Source: Sphaerotilus hippei
GTDB lineage: Bacteria; Pseudomonadota; Gammaproteobacteria; Burkholderiales; Burkholderiaceae_C
Length of the DNA stretch: 64,000 nucleotides
Direction of reading: 5' to 3'
Assembly (NCBI RefSeq): GCF_003201595.1
Contig: NZ_QJJS01000006.1
Span: 162,071 to 226,070, forward strand
Shown: in pieces, positions 16,336-26,279 of the stretch
Layout: each line of letters begins with the position of its first letter
Numbering within the stretch: the stretch's first letter is position 1
The notes under the pieces: generated by a model
The model's database searches: none
The model's input: only the letters and a program-made list of their open reading frames with translations
Told to the model about the DNA's origin: nothing
Made by a program: the position numbers and the translations under genes

Positions 16336-16511
16336 GTGAAACAGGCTCCTGAACGTGTCAGGATGTCGGCTGACACCGCGCACGTGACTGAACAACGGGG
16401 CCGGGTCCGGGCGCTTGCCCGGCTCCGGTGAAACCCTTGTGGTGCGCGCGGATTCTAGAGCAGCACCAGAACCGTGAACCGACCCGACCGGGCGAGCAGG
16501 AGACCCATCAG
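16336..16511. promoter_or_regulatory. divergent intergenic region between halogenase operon and phosphoesterase
   Basis: These 176 nt separate two divergent operons. Read on the minus strand, a TAGAAT hexamer (plus-strand 16452-16457) is a reasonable -10 box for the halogenase operon, giving a leader of about 110 nt. No convincing -35 box or operator palindrome is visible. An AGGAG ribosome-binding site precedes the phosphoesterase ATG. Confidence 0.4.
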
Positions 16512-17255
16512 ATGAAGCTGGCGTTGATCACCGACATCCATGCCAACCGCGAGGCCTTCGAGGCCTGCCTCGAACAGGCGCACCTCCATGGTGCCGACCG
16601 CCTGGCCCTGCTGGGCGACTTCGTCGGCTACGGGGCCGACCCGGGCTGGGTGGTCGAGCGGGTGCAGGACCTGGTCGCCCAGGGCGCGATCGCCGTGCGC
16701 GGCAACCACGACGAGGCGGTGGTGAAGATGGCCACGTCCAACCTCGTCGAGGACGCGCGCCGCGCCGTGCAGTGGACCCGCGACGCGCTGGCGCCCGGGC
16801 ACCTCGCCTTCCTGGGCTCGCTGCCCTACCGCAACGAGCTCGGCAGCAGCCTGTTCGTGCATGCCAACGCGTGGGCGCCCGAAGGCTGGGAATACATCCT
16901 CAGCCGCAGCGAGGCGGTGCGCAGCATGATGGCCACCGACTGCCGCCACACCTTCGCCGGCCATGTGCACCAGCCCGCGCTCTACCACCTGTCGAGCACC
17001 GGCAAGATCGCCGACTTCACGCCCGTGCCGGGCGTGGCGGTGCCGGTGCCGGCGCACCGCCAGTGGCTGGCGCTGCCAGGCTCCTGCGGCCAGCCGCGCG
17101 ACGGCAACCCGGCGGCCTGCTGGGCGATGTTCGACGACTCGCGCCACACGCTGACCTTCCACCGCGTGCCCTACCACCACGAAGCCACGGCGGCCAAGAT
17201 CATGGCCGCCGGCCTGCCTCGCCAGCTCGCGGAGCGTCTGCATGAAGGCACCTGA
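16512..17255 (+). CDS. metallophosphoesterase (calcineurin-like)
   Basis: This 247-residue soluble enzyme has the binuclear-metal signatures in order: ITDIHANREAF (DxH), LLGDFVGYGADP (GDxxG), RGNHDEAV (GNHD/E), then FVHANAW and TFAGHVHQPAL (GHxH). It resembles the DUF2436/YfcE-like phosphodiesterases; the substrate is unknown. An AGGAG ribosome-binding site lies about 10 nt before ATG 16512. The kinase-UspA gene starts 14 nt before its stop, so the two are cotranscribed and a phosphatase-kinase functional pair is plausible, given that some calcineurin-fold enzymes act on phosphoproteins. Confidence 0.87.
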   Translation: MKLALITDIHANREAFEACLEQAHLHGADRLALLGDFVGYGADPGWVVERVQDLVAQGAIAVRGNHDEAVVKMATSNLVEDARRAVQWTRDALAPGHLAFLGSLPYRNELGSSLFVHANAWAPEGWEYILSRSEAVRSMMATDCRHTFAGHVHQPALYHLSSTGKIADFTPVPGVAVPVPAHRQWLALPGSCGQPRDGNPAACWAMFDDSRHTLTFHRVPYHHEATAAKIMAAGLPRQLAERLHEGT

Positions 17256-18747
17256 GGACAACCTGATCGAGCAGGCCCTGGCGCGCGCCGGTGCCGATCC
17301 GGCCAGCCTGCCCGCGGTGTCGCCGTTCGGGCCGCTGTCGGCGGGCATGGTGATCGACGGCTTCCGGCTCGAGGAGCGGCTGCACCAGGGCGGCATGGCC
17401 TTCCTGTGGCGGGTCACGCACGCCGATCACCAGATCCCGATGCTGATGAAGGTGCCGCGCATCCGCGGCGGCGAGGACCCGGCGGCCATCGTCGGCTTCG
17501 AGGTCGAGCAGATGATCCTGCCGCTGCTCAAGGGCGTGCACGTGCCGCGCTTCATCGCGCGCGGCGACTTCACCACCCGGCCCTACATCGTGATGGAGCA
17601 CATCCCGGGCGATTCGCTGCGCCCGCGGCTGGAGGCCGCGCCGCTGCCCATCGCCGAGGTCGCCGAGATCGGTGCGGCCGTGGCCACCGCGCTGCACGAC
17701 CTGCACCGCCAGCACGTCATCCACCTCGACATCAAGCCCAGCAACATCCTGTTCCGCCCGAGCGGCGAGGCGGTGCTGGTCGACTACGGCCTGTCGCGCC
17801 ACGACCACCTGCCCGACCTGCTCGACGAGGAGTTCAACCTGCCGATGGGCACCGGCCCCTACATGTCGCCCGAGCAGGTGCAGTTCGTGCGCAGCGAGCC
17901 GCGCAGCGACCTGTTCGCGCTGGGCGTGATGCTCTACCACCTGACCACCGGCGAACGCCCCTTCGGCGCGCCCACCAGCGTGCGCGGCCTGCGCGAGCGG
18001 CTCTTCCGCGACCCCCGGCCGCCCCGTTCATGGCGGCCCGACTGCCCGCCGTGGCTGCAGGAGCTGATCCTGCGCTGCCTGGAGGTCGACGCGGCCAGGC
18101 GCCCGCCCAGCGCGGCCCACCTGGCCCAGGACCTGCTCAATCCCGAAGGCGTGCCGCTGACCGCGCGGGCCTCGCGCCTGGAAGGCTCCAGCCGGGTGCG
18201 CACCTTCCAGCGCTGGTTCCGCTCGCTGGGCAGCGAGCCCGCCGAGCGCGGCAGCGCCAGCGAGCAGCTCAAGCGCGCGCCGATCATCATCGCGGCGGTG
18301 GCCGTCGAGGGCACGCCCACCGAGATGCTCGACCTGCTGCGCGAGACCGTGCGCCGGGCCGTCATCACCGAGCCCGGCGCCCGCCTGGCCTGCGTCGGCG
18401 TGATGAAGACCAACCTGATCGGCATGGACGAGCTGACCGACAGCGAAGGCCGCAGCCACCACGTCAAGCAGCTGATCGGCCTGAAGCACTGGGCCCGTCC
18501 GCTGTCCCAGGGGCTGCAGCTGGGCGACAGCCGGCTGACCTTCCACGTGCTCGAGGCGCCCGACATCGCCAACGCGATCGTCGAGTTCGCGACCAAGAAC
18601 CAGGCCGACCACATCATCATGGGCGCGCGCAGCAAGTCCGCGCTGCGGCGCTACCTGGGCACGGTCTCGTCGGTGGTGCTGGCCCAGGCCGACTGCACCG
18701 TCACGGTCGTGCGGGTGCCGGGCGGAGACCGCGCCGACGAGGAGTAG
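17242..18747 (+). CDS. Ser/Thr protein kinase fused to a universal-stress domain
   Basis: This 501-residue protein has a Hanks-type kinase domain at about residues 35-310: a glycine loop (HQGGMAFLWRV), the ATP-binding Lys70 in LMKVPR, catalytic Asp163 in HLDIKPSN, metal-binding Asp181 in DYG (instead of DFG), and GTGPYMSPEQ. A UspA-like domain follows at about 345-495 with the nucleotide motif GARSKSALRRYLGTVSSVVLAQADCTVTVVRV. No transmembrane helix is visible, so it is cytosolic. The active-site residues appear intact. The fusion suggests a stress- or ATP-status-sensing kinase. It overlaps the phosphoesterase gene by 14 nt. Confidence 0.88.
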   Translation: MKAPEDNLIEQALARAGADPASLPAVSPFGPLSAGMVIDGFRLEERLHQGGMAFLWRVTHADHQIPMLMKVPRIRGGEDPAAIVGFEVEQMILPLLKGVHVPRFIARGDFTTRPYIVMEHIPGDSLRPRLEAAPLPIAEVAEIGAAVATALHDLHRQHVIHLDIKPSNILFRPSGEAVLVDYGLSRHDHLPDLLDEEFNLPMGTGPYMSPEQVQFVRSEPRSDLFALGVMLYHLTTGERPFGAPTSVRGLRERLFRDPRPPRSWRPDCPPWLQELILRCLEVDAARRPPSAAHLAQDLLNPEGVPLTARASRLEGSSRVRTFQRWFRSLGSEPAERGSASEQLKRAPIIIAAVAVEGTPTEMLDLLRETVRRAVITEPGARLACVGVMKTNLIGMDELTDSEGRSHHVKQLIGLKHWARPLSQGLQLGDSRLTFHVLEAPDIANAIVEFATKNQADHIIMGARSKSALRRYLGTVSSVVLAQADCTVTVVRVPGGDRADEE

Positions 18748-18805
18748 GCCGGCCTCTCCAGGGCCGCCGTGACGCTCGTGTGACCGGGGTGGTCCCGCAG
18801 CGGCC

Positions 18806-18811
18806 TAAAAT
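18806..18811 (+). promoter_or_regulatory. putative -10 box of argG
   Basis: TAAAAT at 18806-18811 in the context CCTAAAATGGCGG, about 37 nt upstream of the argG ATG. No good -35 is seen at the expected distance. Confidence 0.35.
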
Positions 18812-18847
18812 GGCGGATTGCCCTTCTACTCAGCAGATCGACCGACC

Positions 18848-20353
<1,506 letters not shown>

Positions 20354-20369
20354 ACGGAGCACACGCACC

Positions 20370-20693
20370 ATGAGCATCACCGACAGCCTGAACCCGGTCA
20401 GCGTGCTGTCCAAGGCCAACGTCTATTTCGATGGCCGCTGCGTCTCGCACAACGTCACCTTCGCCGACGGCATCAGGAAGAGCGTGGGCGTGATCCTGCC
20501 CTCGACGCTGGTGTTCAACACCGGCGCGCCCGAGATCATGGAGACCGTCGCCGGTGCCTGCAGCGTCAAGCTGGCGGGCTCCAGCGAGTGGAAGACCTAC
20601 GGTCCCGGCGAACGCTTCGAGGTGCCGGGCCAGACCAGCTTCGAGATCAAGGTCGAGGGCGAGCCCTACCACTACATCTGCCACTTCGGCTGA
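20370..20693 (+). CDS. ppnP: pyrimidine/purine nucleoside phosphorylase PpnP
   Basis: This 107-residue cupin protein matches the YaiE/PpnP (formerly DUF1255) family over its length: KANVYFDGRCVSHNVTFADGIRKSVGVILPS, FNTGAPEIMETVAGACSVKL, and WKTYGPGERFEVPGQTSFEIKV ending YHYICHFG. The E. coli enzyme phosphorolyses diverse nucleosides to free bases and ribose 1-phosphate. It starts 16 nt after argG and probably shares its transcript. Strong inverted repeats follow the stop. Confidence 0.92.
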   Translation: MSITDSLNPVSVLSKANVYFDGRCVSHNVTFADGIRKSVGVILPSTLVFNTGAPEIMETVAGACSVKLAGSSEWKTYGPGERFEVPGQTSFEIKVEGEPYHYICHFG

Positions 20694-20696
20694 TCC

Positions 20697-20739
20697 GCTT
20701 CACGGCTGCCCGGATCGACGATCCGGGCAGCCGTGAAGC
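20697..20739. repeat. perfect 21-bp inverted repeat after ppnP
   Basis: The arm 20697-20717 is the exact reverse complement of 20719-20739, with one unpaired base at 20718. In RNA it could form a very stable long hairpin right behind the ppnP stop. It lacks a T-tract of its own; a second hairpin follows. It could act as a transcript-end stabiliser or as part of a two-hairpin terminator between convergent genes. Confidence 0.8.
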
Positions 20740-20745
20740 CCCCGC

Positions 20746-20785
20746 AGGCCGGTCCCTCTGACGAGGGGGACCGGCCTTCTCGTTT
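20746..20785 (+). terminator. probable intrinsic terminator of argG-ppnP
   Basis: An 11-bp stem (20746-20756 with 20767-20777) closes a 10-nt loop and is followed by a short T-rich run (TTCTCGTTT). It sits between the convergent ppnP and the minus-strand membrane-protein gene. The weak T-tract lowers certainty. Confidence 0.6.
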
Positions 20786-20802
20786 CCGGGCGGGCGCCGG
20801 GG

Positions 20803-21225
20803 TCAGTCCTCGGGGGTGCCGGCGGTCGTCGTGCCGGCGGACCCGACCTCGCCGACCGCCCAGCGCACGACCACGTCGCGGCGCATCGTGACGACGATGA
20901 CCCGGCCGTCGTTGTCCTGCCAGCGCCAGTCGCCCCGCTCGTCCACGCGGTCCCCGAGGCTGGCGGTCAGCGGCAGCAGCTCGTCCATGCTCATGCCGGG
21001 CTTGAGGCCGGCGAGCACCCGGTCGATGCTGTCGGTGCGGCCCTTGGGGCGGTTGGCCATCTGCTGCATCAGGCGGGTGGCACGGCGCAACTGCAGCACG
21101 GTCCAGAACACGATCAGCGTGAGCGCGAACACCAGGCCGCGCCAGCCGTAGCTCCAGGTCGCGATGATGATGGCCGAGCCGGCCAGCGCGGCATTCCTGA
21201 CGGGGGCGGAATTGAGGAATTTCAT
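20803..21225 (-). CDS. small membrane-anchored protein of unknown function
   Basis: This 140-residue protein has one or two hydrophobic segments at about residues 12-45 (LAGSAIIIATWSYGWRGLVFALTLIVFWTVL). A basic turn (RRATRLMQQMANRPKGR) and a small C-terminal domain follow, with LKPGMSMDELLPLTASLGDRVDERGDWRWQDNDGRVIVVTMRRD. The last part is reminiscent of the SmpA/BamE-like fold (a G-M-x-x-E-L turn, then W-x-W and a beta hairpin), but I do not recognise the family. It lies just downstream of radA on the same strand. Confidence 0.65.
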   Translation of the reverse strand: MKFLNSAPVRNAALAGSAIIIATWSYGWRGLVFALTLIVFWTVLQLRRATRLMQQMANRPKGRTDSIDRVLAGLKPGMSMDELLPLTASLGDRVDERGDWRWQDNDGRVIVVTMRRDVVVRWAVGEVGSAGTTTAGTPED

Positions 21226-21281
21226 GGTCTTGAAGGGGTTTCAGGATCGGTGGGAGGCGGCGGGAGGGGGCGCTGCGTGCT

Positions 21282-22655
21282 TCAGCTGTCGATCTCGCGC
21301 AGTCGGGCGATGGCCTCCTCGATGCGGTCGACCGCGATGACGCTCAGGCCCTCGATCGGCTTCTTCGGGGCATTGGCCTTGGGCACCAGCGCGTGGGCGA
21401 AGCCCAGCTTGGCGGCTTCCTTCAGGCGCTCCTGGCCACGCGGGGCCGGGCGCACCTCGCCGGCCAGGCCGACCTCGCCGAAGGCGATGAAGCCACGCGG
21501 CAGGGCCCGGCCGCGCAGGCTGCTGTGGATGGCCAGCAGCACGGCCAGGTCGGCCGCCGGCTCGCTGATGCGCACGCCGCCCACCGCGTTGACGAACACG
21601 TCCTGGTCCGCGCAGGCCACGCCCGCGTGGCGGTGCAGCACCGCCAGCAGCATGGCCAGCCGGTCCCGCTCGAGGCCGACGCTGAGCCGCCGCGGGCTGG
21701 GCCCGCCGGCATCGACCAGCGCCTGGATCTCGACCAGCATCGGCCGCGTGCCTTCCAGCGTCACCAGCACGCAGGCGCCGGGCACCGGGTCGCCGTGGGT
21801 CGACAGGAAGATCGCGCTCGGGTTGGCGACTCCCTTCAGGCCCTTTTCCGTCATCGCGAACACGCCGATCTCGTTGACCGCGCCGAAGCGGTTCTTGATC
21901 GCGCGCACCAGGCGGAAGCTCGAATGGGTGTCGCCCTCGAAATAGAGCACCGTGTCGACGATGTGCTCGAGCACGCGCGGACCGGCCAGCGCGCCTTCCT
22001 TGGTCACGTGGCCGACCAGCACCATCGTGCAGCCCGTGGCCTTGGCGGTGCGGGTGAGCTGCGCGGCGCATTCGCGCACCTGCGCGACCGAGCCGGGCGC
22101 GCTGGTGAGCTGGTCGGAGTAGAGCGTCTGGATCGAGTCGATGACGCAGAAGTCCGGCTGCTCGGTGCCCAGCGTGGCCTGGATGCGCTCCAGGCCGATC
22201 TCGGCCAGCACCCGCAGCCGCTGTCCGCCCAGGCCCAGCCGGTGGGCCCGCAGCGCCACCTGCGCGCCCGACTCCTCGCCGGTGACGTAGAGCACCTTCA
22301 TCTGGTGCGACAGCGCCTCGGCGGCCTGCAGCAGCAGCGTGCTCTTGCCGATGCCCGGGTCGCCGCCGATCAGCACCACGCCGCCCTCGACGATGCCCCC
22401 GCCCAGCACCCGGTCGAGCTCCTCCAGGCCGGTGGGCGTGCGCGCCACGTCGGCGGCCTGGATGTCGGCCAGCGTGGCCACCGGCTGGGTCCTGGCCAGG
22501 GCCTGGAAGCGGTTGTTCTTGCCGCCGCCGGCCGCGGCCTCGGCGATCGTCTCGTCGAGCGTGTTCCAGGCGCCGCAGTGCGGGCACTTGCCCAGCCACT
22601 TCGGGCTGGTGCCACCGCAGTCGCGGCAGGTGTAGAGGGTTTTTTCGCGCGCCAT
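21282..22655 (-). CDS. radA: DNA repair protein RadA
   Basis: This 457-residue protein has the RadA layout: an N-terminal C4 zinc finger (Cys10, Cys13, Cys24, Cys27), a RecA-like ATPase with Walker A GDPGIGKST ending near residue 106, the RadA-specific KNRFG motif (AIKNRFGAVNE), and a Lon-like C-terminal domain (DVFVNAVGGVRISEPAADLAV). It aids branch migration and processing of recombination intermediates. ATG 22655 begins MAREKTLYTCRDCGG; the longer open frame reaches into the divergent lysE-type gene region. The length matches E. coli RadA (460). Confidence 0.95.
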   Translation of the reverse strand: MAREKTLYTCRDCGGTSPKWLGKCPHCGAWNTLDETIAEAAAGGGKNNRFQALARTQPVATLADIQAADVARTPTGLEELDRVLGGGIVEGGVVLIGGDPGIGKSTLLLQAAEALSHQMKVLYVTGEESGAQVALRAHRLGLGGQRLRVLAEIGLERIQATLGTEQPDFCVIDSIQTLYSDQLTSAPGSVAQVRECAAQLTRTAKATGCTMVLVGHVTKEGALAGPRVLEHIVDTVLYFEGDTHSSFRLVRAIKNRFGAVNEIGVFAMTEKGLKGVANPSAIFLSTHGDPVPGACVLVTLEGTRPMLVEIQALVDAGGPSPRRLSVGLERDRLAMLLAVLHRHAGVACADQDVFVNAVGGVRISEPAADLAVLLAIHSSLRGRALPRGFIAFGEVGLAGEVRPAPRGQERLKEAAKLGFAHALVPKANAPKKPIEGLSVIAVDRIEEAIARLREIDS

Positions 22656-22696
22656 GTGGAGCGGATTGTCACCGCCGCGCCAGGCGCCGCGCGTGC

Positions 22697-22702
22697 TAAA
22701 AC
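22697..22702 (+). promoter_or_regulatory. putative extended -10 box of the LysE-family gene
   Basis: TGCTAAAAC contains a TAAAAC hexamer at 22697-22702, only 5 nt before the ATG at 22708. No ribosome-binding site fits between them, so this gene may be transcribed as a leaderless mRNA. Confidence 0.35.
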
Positions 22703-22707
22703 CGCGT

Positions 22708-23337
22708 ATGGACTTCGACACCTGGATCACCTTCTTCGCCGCCACGGTGGCCATCAGCCTGTCCCCCGGACCGGGCGCGATCGCCGCCATGGGGGCCGGC
22801 CTCAACCACGGCTTCCGCCACGGCCAGCCGATCGCCTTCGGCCTGCTGCTGGGCGTGTGCACCCAGACGCTGGTCGTCGGTCTCGGGCTGGGCGTGCTGC
22901 TGTCGACCTCGGAGCTGGCGTTCTCCGTCGTCAAGTGGGTCGGCGCGGCCTACCTGATCTGGCTGGGCATCCAGCAGTGGCGCTCGCCGGCCAGCCCGGT
23001 CGGCGCCCCCGGCGCGCCCGCGGCCCGGCCCGCGCGCCGCACGCTGGTGCTGCGCGGCTGGGGCATCAATGCGCTCAACCCCAAGGGCACGGTGTTCCTG
23101 CTGGCCGTGCTGCCGCAGTTCATCGACGTGGCCCGGCCGCTGCTCGACCAGTACCTGCTCATCACCGCCACCTTCGGCGTGGTCGAGTGCGTGGTCATGA
23201 GCGCTTATGTCGCGCTGGCCTCGCGCGTGCTCGGCCTGCTGCGCTCGCCGCGCCAGATCCGCTGGATGAACCGCAGCTTCGGCGGTCTCTTCGTGCTGGC
23301 CGGCACGGTGCTCGGCCTGTTCCGGCGCGGTGCCTGA
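22708..23337 (+). CDS. LysE/RhtB-family amino-acid exporter
   Basis: This 209-residue inner-membrane protein has about six transmembrane segments and the family's N-terminal signature (ISLSPGPGAIAAMGAGLNHGF), then AYLIWLGIQQWRS and GWGINALNPKGTVFLLAVLPQFI. LysE/RhtB proteins export amino acids or homoserine lactones; the substrate is not decidable. The start is ATG 22708 (MDFDTWITF), with a promoter-like hexamer very close upstream. The rhomboid gene follows with overlapping frames. Confidence 0.9.
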   Translation: MDFDTWITFFAATVAISLSPGPGAIAAMGAGLNHGFRHGQPIAFGLLLGVCTQTLVVGLGLGVLLSTSELAFSVVKWVGAAYLIWLGIQQWRSPASPVGAPGAPAARPARRTLVLRGWGINALNPKGTVFLLAVLPQFIDVARPLLDQYLLITATFGVVECVVMSAYVALASRVLGLLRSPRQIRWMNRSFGGLFVLAGTVLGLFRRGA

Positions 23338-23350
23338 GGGCGCGGGGGTC

Positions 23351-23974
23351 ATGGACACGCTGGCGGCCCTGAGCCGCGGGGCCCCGGCCGCGGCGCTGCT
23401 GCTGGCGGCCATCGTGCTGACCAGCCTCGCCGGGCTGTTCGTCGCTCCGGCGCTCATCGAGCGCAACCTGCTGCGGCCCTACTGGCTGCAGCGCCGCCGC
23501 GAGCACCTGACGCTGATCACCAGCGGCTTCATCCATGCCGACCTCGGTCACCTGTTCTTCAACGGGTTCACGTTCTGGGCCTTCGCGTTCTCGCTCGAGC
23601 GCCACATCGGCACGGCGGGCTTCGTGCTGCTCTACACCTTCGGGCTGCTGGTCAGCGGGGCGGGCACCTGGCTGCGCCACCGGCGCGAACCGGGCTACCA
23701 GTGCCTGGGTGCGTCCGGGGCGATCCTGGCGGTGCTGTTCGCCTTCATCGTGCACTTTCCGGGCGCCTCGCTGTACGTGATGTTCATCCCGCTGCCGATC
23801 CCCGCGCCGCTGTTCGCCGTGGCCTACGTGGCCTTCAGCGTGCACGCGTCCCGGCAGAACCGGGGGCGGGTCAACCACGACGCCCACCTGTCGGGCGCGC
23901 TGGCGGGGGTCGTGTTCGTCGCGGCGAGCGATCCGGAGGCCTTCGTGCGGGCCTGGCGGCAGCTGGCGGGCTGA
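23351..23974 (+). CDS. rhomboid-family intramembrane serine protease
   Basis: This 207-residue membrane protein has six likely transmembrane helices, the HLFFNGFTFW loop (equivalent of the HxxxN element), the catalytic serine Ser122 in CLGASGAI and the catalytic His179 in NHDAHLSGAL. Rhomboids cleave substrates inside the membrane. ATG 23351 (MDTLAALSR) follows the LysE-type stop by 13 nt; a GTG at 23330 would overlap that gene. The catalytic dyad looks intact, so activity is expected; the substrate is unknown. Confidence 0.88.
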   Translation: MDTLAALSRGAPAAALLLAAIVLTSLAGLFVAPALIERNLLRPYWLQRRREHLTLITSGFIHADLGHLFFNGFTFWAFAFSLERHIGTAGFVLLYTFGLLVSGAGTWLRHRREPGYQCLGASGAILAVLFAFIVHFPGASLYVMFIPLPIPAPLFAVAYVAFSVHASRQNRGRVNHDAHLSGALAGVVFVAASDPEAFVRAWRQLAG

Positions 23975-23975
23975 C

Positions 23976-24380
23976 TCAGGACTCGCCCGGGCTGCGGCGT
24001 CCGGCCTTGATGGCGCTGCGCTGCGTCTTGCCCTCCAGGCGCCGGCGTTTCGACGCCAGCGTCGGCCGGGTCGGGCGCCGGACCTTGGGCACGTGCGAGG
24101 CCAGGTCCACCATCTCCTGCAGCCGGGCCAGCGCCTCGGCCTGGTTGCGCGGCAGGCTGCGGTGTTCCTGGGCCTTGATGACGACCACGCCGTCGCCGCC
24201 GATGCGCTGGTCGGGCAGGGCGAGCAGGCGGGCCTTGATCGCCTCGGGCAGCGAGGAGGCGTGGATGTCGAAGCGCAGGTGGGCCGCCGACGAGACCTTG
24301 TTGACGTTCTGCCCGCCCGCGCCCTGGGCGCGGATGGCGCTGAACTCGACCTCGCCGGCGTCGACCCGCGGCGCCTTCAT
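23976..24380 (-). CDS. arfB: alternative ribosome-rescue factor ArfB (YaeJ)
   Basis: This 134-residue peptidyl-tRNA hydrolase has the GGQ motif at residues 22-24 ([16 protein letters not shown]), the same catalytic loop as release factors. Its strongly basic tail ([31 protein letters not shown]) inserts into the empty mRNA channel of stalled ribosomes. Its ATG overlaps the stop of the thioesterase gene by 4 nt, so the two are coupled. Length and tail match YaeJ. Confidence 0.93.
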   Translation of the reverse strand: MKAPRVDAGEVEFSAIRAQGAGGQNVNKVSSAAHLRFDIHASSLPEAIKARLLALPDQRIGGDGVVVIKAQEHRSLPRNQAEALARLQEMVDLASHVPKVRRPTRPTLASKRRRLEGKTQRSAIKAGRRSPGES

Positions 24381-24880
24381 GGCGTGCCGGGCGGCGGTGG
24401 CGGGCTGTTGCGGACCTCGCGCAGGCGCTGTTCCATCTCCGTGCGCAGCTGGCGGCGGGCCTTGGCGTTTTCCCAGCGGCGCCGCTCGTCGAGGCTCTGG
24501 GGTTGCAGCGACGGCACGCTGGCCGGCTTGCCCTCGTCGTCGACGGCGACCATCGTGAAGAAGCAGCTGTTGGCGTGGCGCACCACTTGGCTGCGGATGG
24601 CCTCGGTGATCACCTTGATGCCGATCTCCATCGACGAGGTGCCGGTGTAGTTGACGCTGGCCAGGAAGGTCACCAGCTCGCCCACGTGCACGGGCTGGCG
24701 GAACATGACCTGGTCGACCGAGAGCGTGACCACGTAGCGGCCCGCATAACGGCTGGCGCAGGCGTAGGCGACCTGGTCGAGCAGCTTGAGGATGGTGCCG
24801 CCGTGGACATTGCCGGAGAAGTTGGCCATGTCGGGCGTCATCAGCACCGTCATCGAGAGTTGGTGGGAGGGCAGGTCCAT
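24377..24880 (-). CDS. acyl-CoA thioesterase (YciA-like hotdog)
   Basis: This 167-residue hotdog-fold enzyme has the family core [33 protein letters not shown], followed by [40 protein letters not shown]. YciA/BFIT-like proteins hydrolyse medium- to long-chain acyl-CoAs. A charged C-terminal helix and Pro-rich end (PPPPPGTP) follow. It is the first gene of a two-gene unit with arfB; alr lies 57 nt upstream in the same direction. Confidence 0.88.
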   Translation of the reverse strand: MDLPSHQLSMTVLMTPDMANFSGNVHGGTILKLLDQVAYACASRYAGRYVVTLSVDQVMFRQPVHVGELVTFLASVNYTGTSSMEIGIKVITEAIRSQVVRHANSCFFTMVAVDDEGKPASVPSLQPQSLDERRRWENAKARRQLRTEMEQRLREVRNSPPPPPGTP

Positions 24881-24937
24881 CGTGGTCGTGTGTCGGGCGG
24901 GTCGGGATCGAAGGGAACCAGCAAGTCTCGGGCCGCG

Positions 24938-26050
24938 TCAGGCCGCATCGGGCCCGTGCGAGACGTGGACCGGCACACGCTGGGCCAGTGCGCACATGAG
25001 CTCGTAGCCCAGCGTGCCGGCGCTGCGGGCGACCTCGTCGATGGACAGCACGCTGCCGCCCGGGCCCTGGCCCCACAGCGTGACCTCGCTGTCCAGCCCG
25101 CTGGCGGGCAGGTCGGTGAGGTCGACCGCGAGCATGTCCATCGAGACCCGGCCGAGCGTGCGGGTGCGCTGGCCGTCGACGAGCACCGGCGTGCCGGTGC
25201 CGCACAGGCGCGGGTAGCCGTCGGCATAACCGCAGGCGACCGTGCCGATGCGCATCCCGGTCGTGGCCTCGAAGGTGCTGCCGTAGCCCACGGTGTCGCC
25301 GCCGTGCAGGTGCTGCACGCCGATGATGCGCGAGCGCAGCGTCATCGCCGGCTGCAGGCCCCAGTGGTGGATGTCGTGCTCGTCGGCATCGGGCGAGCTG
25401 CCGTAGCCGAGGATGCCGGGGCGCACCCAGTCCGCCCGCACCTCGGGCCGGTGGCCGTGGCGCAGCACGGCCGCGCTGTTGGCCAGCGTGCGTTCGCCGG
25501 GCAGGTCGGCGGTGGTGGCGGTGAACAGGTCGACCTGCTCGTCGATGCCGCGTCCGCCGTCGGCGTCCGAGAAATGCATCATCAGGCTGACCTCCTCGAC
25601 CTGGGGCAGGGCGGTCAGGCGGGTCCAGGCCGCCCGGAAGGCGTGGGGCGTGAAGCCCAGGCGGTTCATGCCGCCGTTGAGCTTGAGGAAGACGCGGTGC
25701 GGCTGATGGGTCTTGTGCAGCGCCAGCCAGTCGATCTGGGACTCGTGGTGGATGGTGTGCCACAGCCCGAGGCGCGAGCACAGTTCCAGGTCGCGGGGCT
25801 CGAACACCCCTTCGAGCAGCAGGATCGGGCCGCGCCAGCCGAGGGCCCGCACCCGCTGCGCCTCGTCGAGGTCGAGCAGGGCGATGCCGTCCGCGCCCAT
25901 CAGGCCGGGCCAGGCGCGTTCGATGCCGTGCCCGTAGGCATTGGCCTTGACGATGGCCCAGACCCGGGCGTCGGGGGCGTGGAGGCGGGCCTGGCGCAGG
26001 TTGTGGGCCAGGGCATCGGTGTGGATGATCGCTTCGATCGGACGGGGCAT
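24938..26050 (-). CDS. alr: alanine racemase
   Basis: This 370-residue PLP enzyme has the cofactor lysine Lys35 in [11 protein letters not shown], the barrel motifs [11 protein letters not shown] and GYGSTFEA, and [11 protein letters not shown] with GYELMCAL at the C-terminus. It interconverts L- and D-alanine for peptidoglycan. ATG 26050 begins [14 protein letters not shown]; the longer open frame runs into the divergent lplT region. A D-amino-acid dehydrogenase gene lies about 18 kb away, so a catabolic DadX role is possible but not supported by linkage. Confidence 0.94.
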   Translation of the reverse strand: MPRPIEAIIHTDALAHNLRQARLHAPDARVWAIVKANAYGHGIERAWPGLMGADGIALLDLDEAQRVRALGWRGPILLLEGVFEPRDLELCSRLGLWHTIHHESQIDWLALHKTHQPHRVFLKLNGGMNRLGFTPHAFRAAWTRLTALPQVEEVSLMMHFSDADGGRGIDEQVDLFTATTADLPGERTLANSAAVLRHGHRPEVRADWVRPGILGYGSSPDADEHDIHHWGLQPAMTLRSRIIGVQHLHGGDTVGYGSTFEATTGMRIGTVACGYADGYPRLCGTGTPVLVDGQRTRTLGRVSMDMLAVDLTDLPASGLDSEVTLWGQGPGGSVLSIDEVARSAGTLGYELMCALAQRVPVHVSHGPDAA

Positions 26051-26215
26051 CCGGCGATTCTGCCAGTCTTGCGCGGCCCGGGACGGCTCGGCCTGCGGGT
26101 AGACCCGGATCGACGGGTGATGCCGCGCACGCCGGGTCCGGTGATACGGGGCTTTCCCCTCCCCCGGGTGCGGCGCCGGTCGGCCGGGGCGGCGAAAGCG
26201 CGTGCTATAACCCCG

Positions 26216-26221
26216 CCGCGC
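26216..26221 (+). promoter_or_regulatory. putative extended -10 box of lplT
   Basis: TGCTATAAC contains TATAAC at 26216-26221, about 58 nt before the chosen lplT ATG. It lies in the divergent alr-lplT region (26051-26279), where nothing else is recognisable. Confidence 0.4.
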
Positions 26222-26279
26222 CCGGAGCCCTCGTCGCATCGATGCTGGGGCCGGGGTGATGTTCCTCTCTGAGCCGCGG

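Noticed and set aside
21393..23372. 659-codon plus-strand frame opposite radA
   Set aside because: Shadow frame; radA on the minus strand has zinc finger, Walker and KNRFG motifs.
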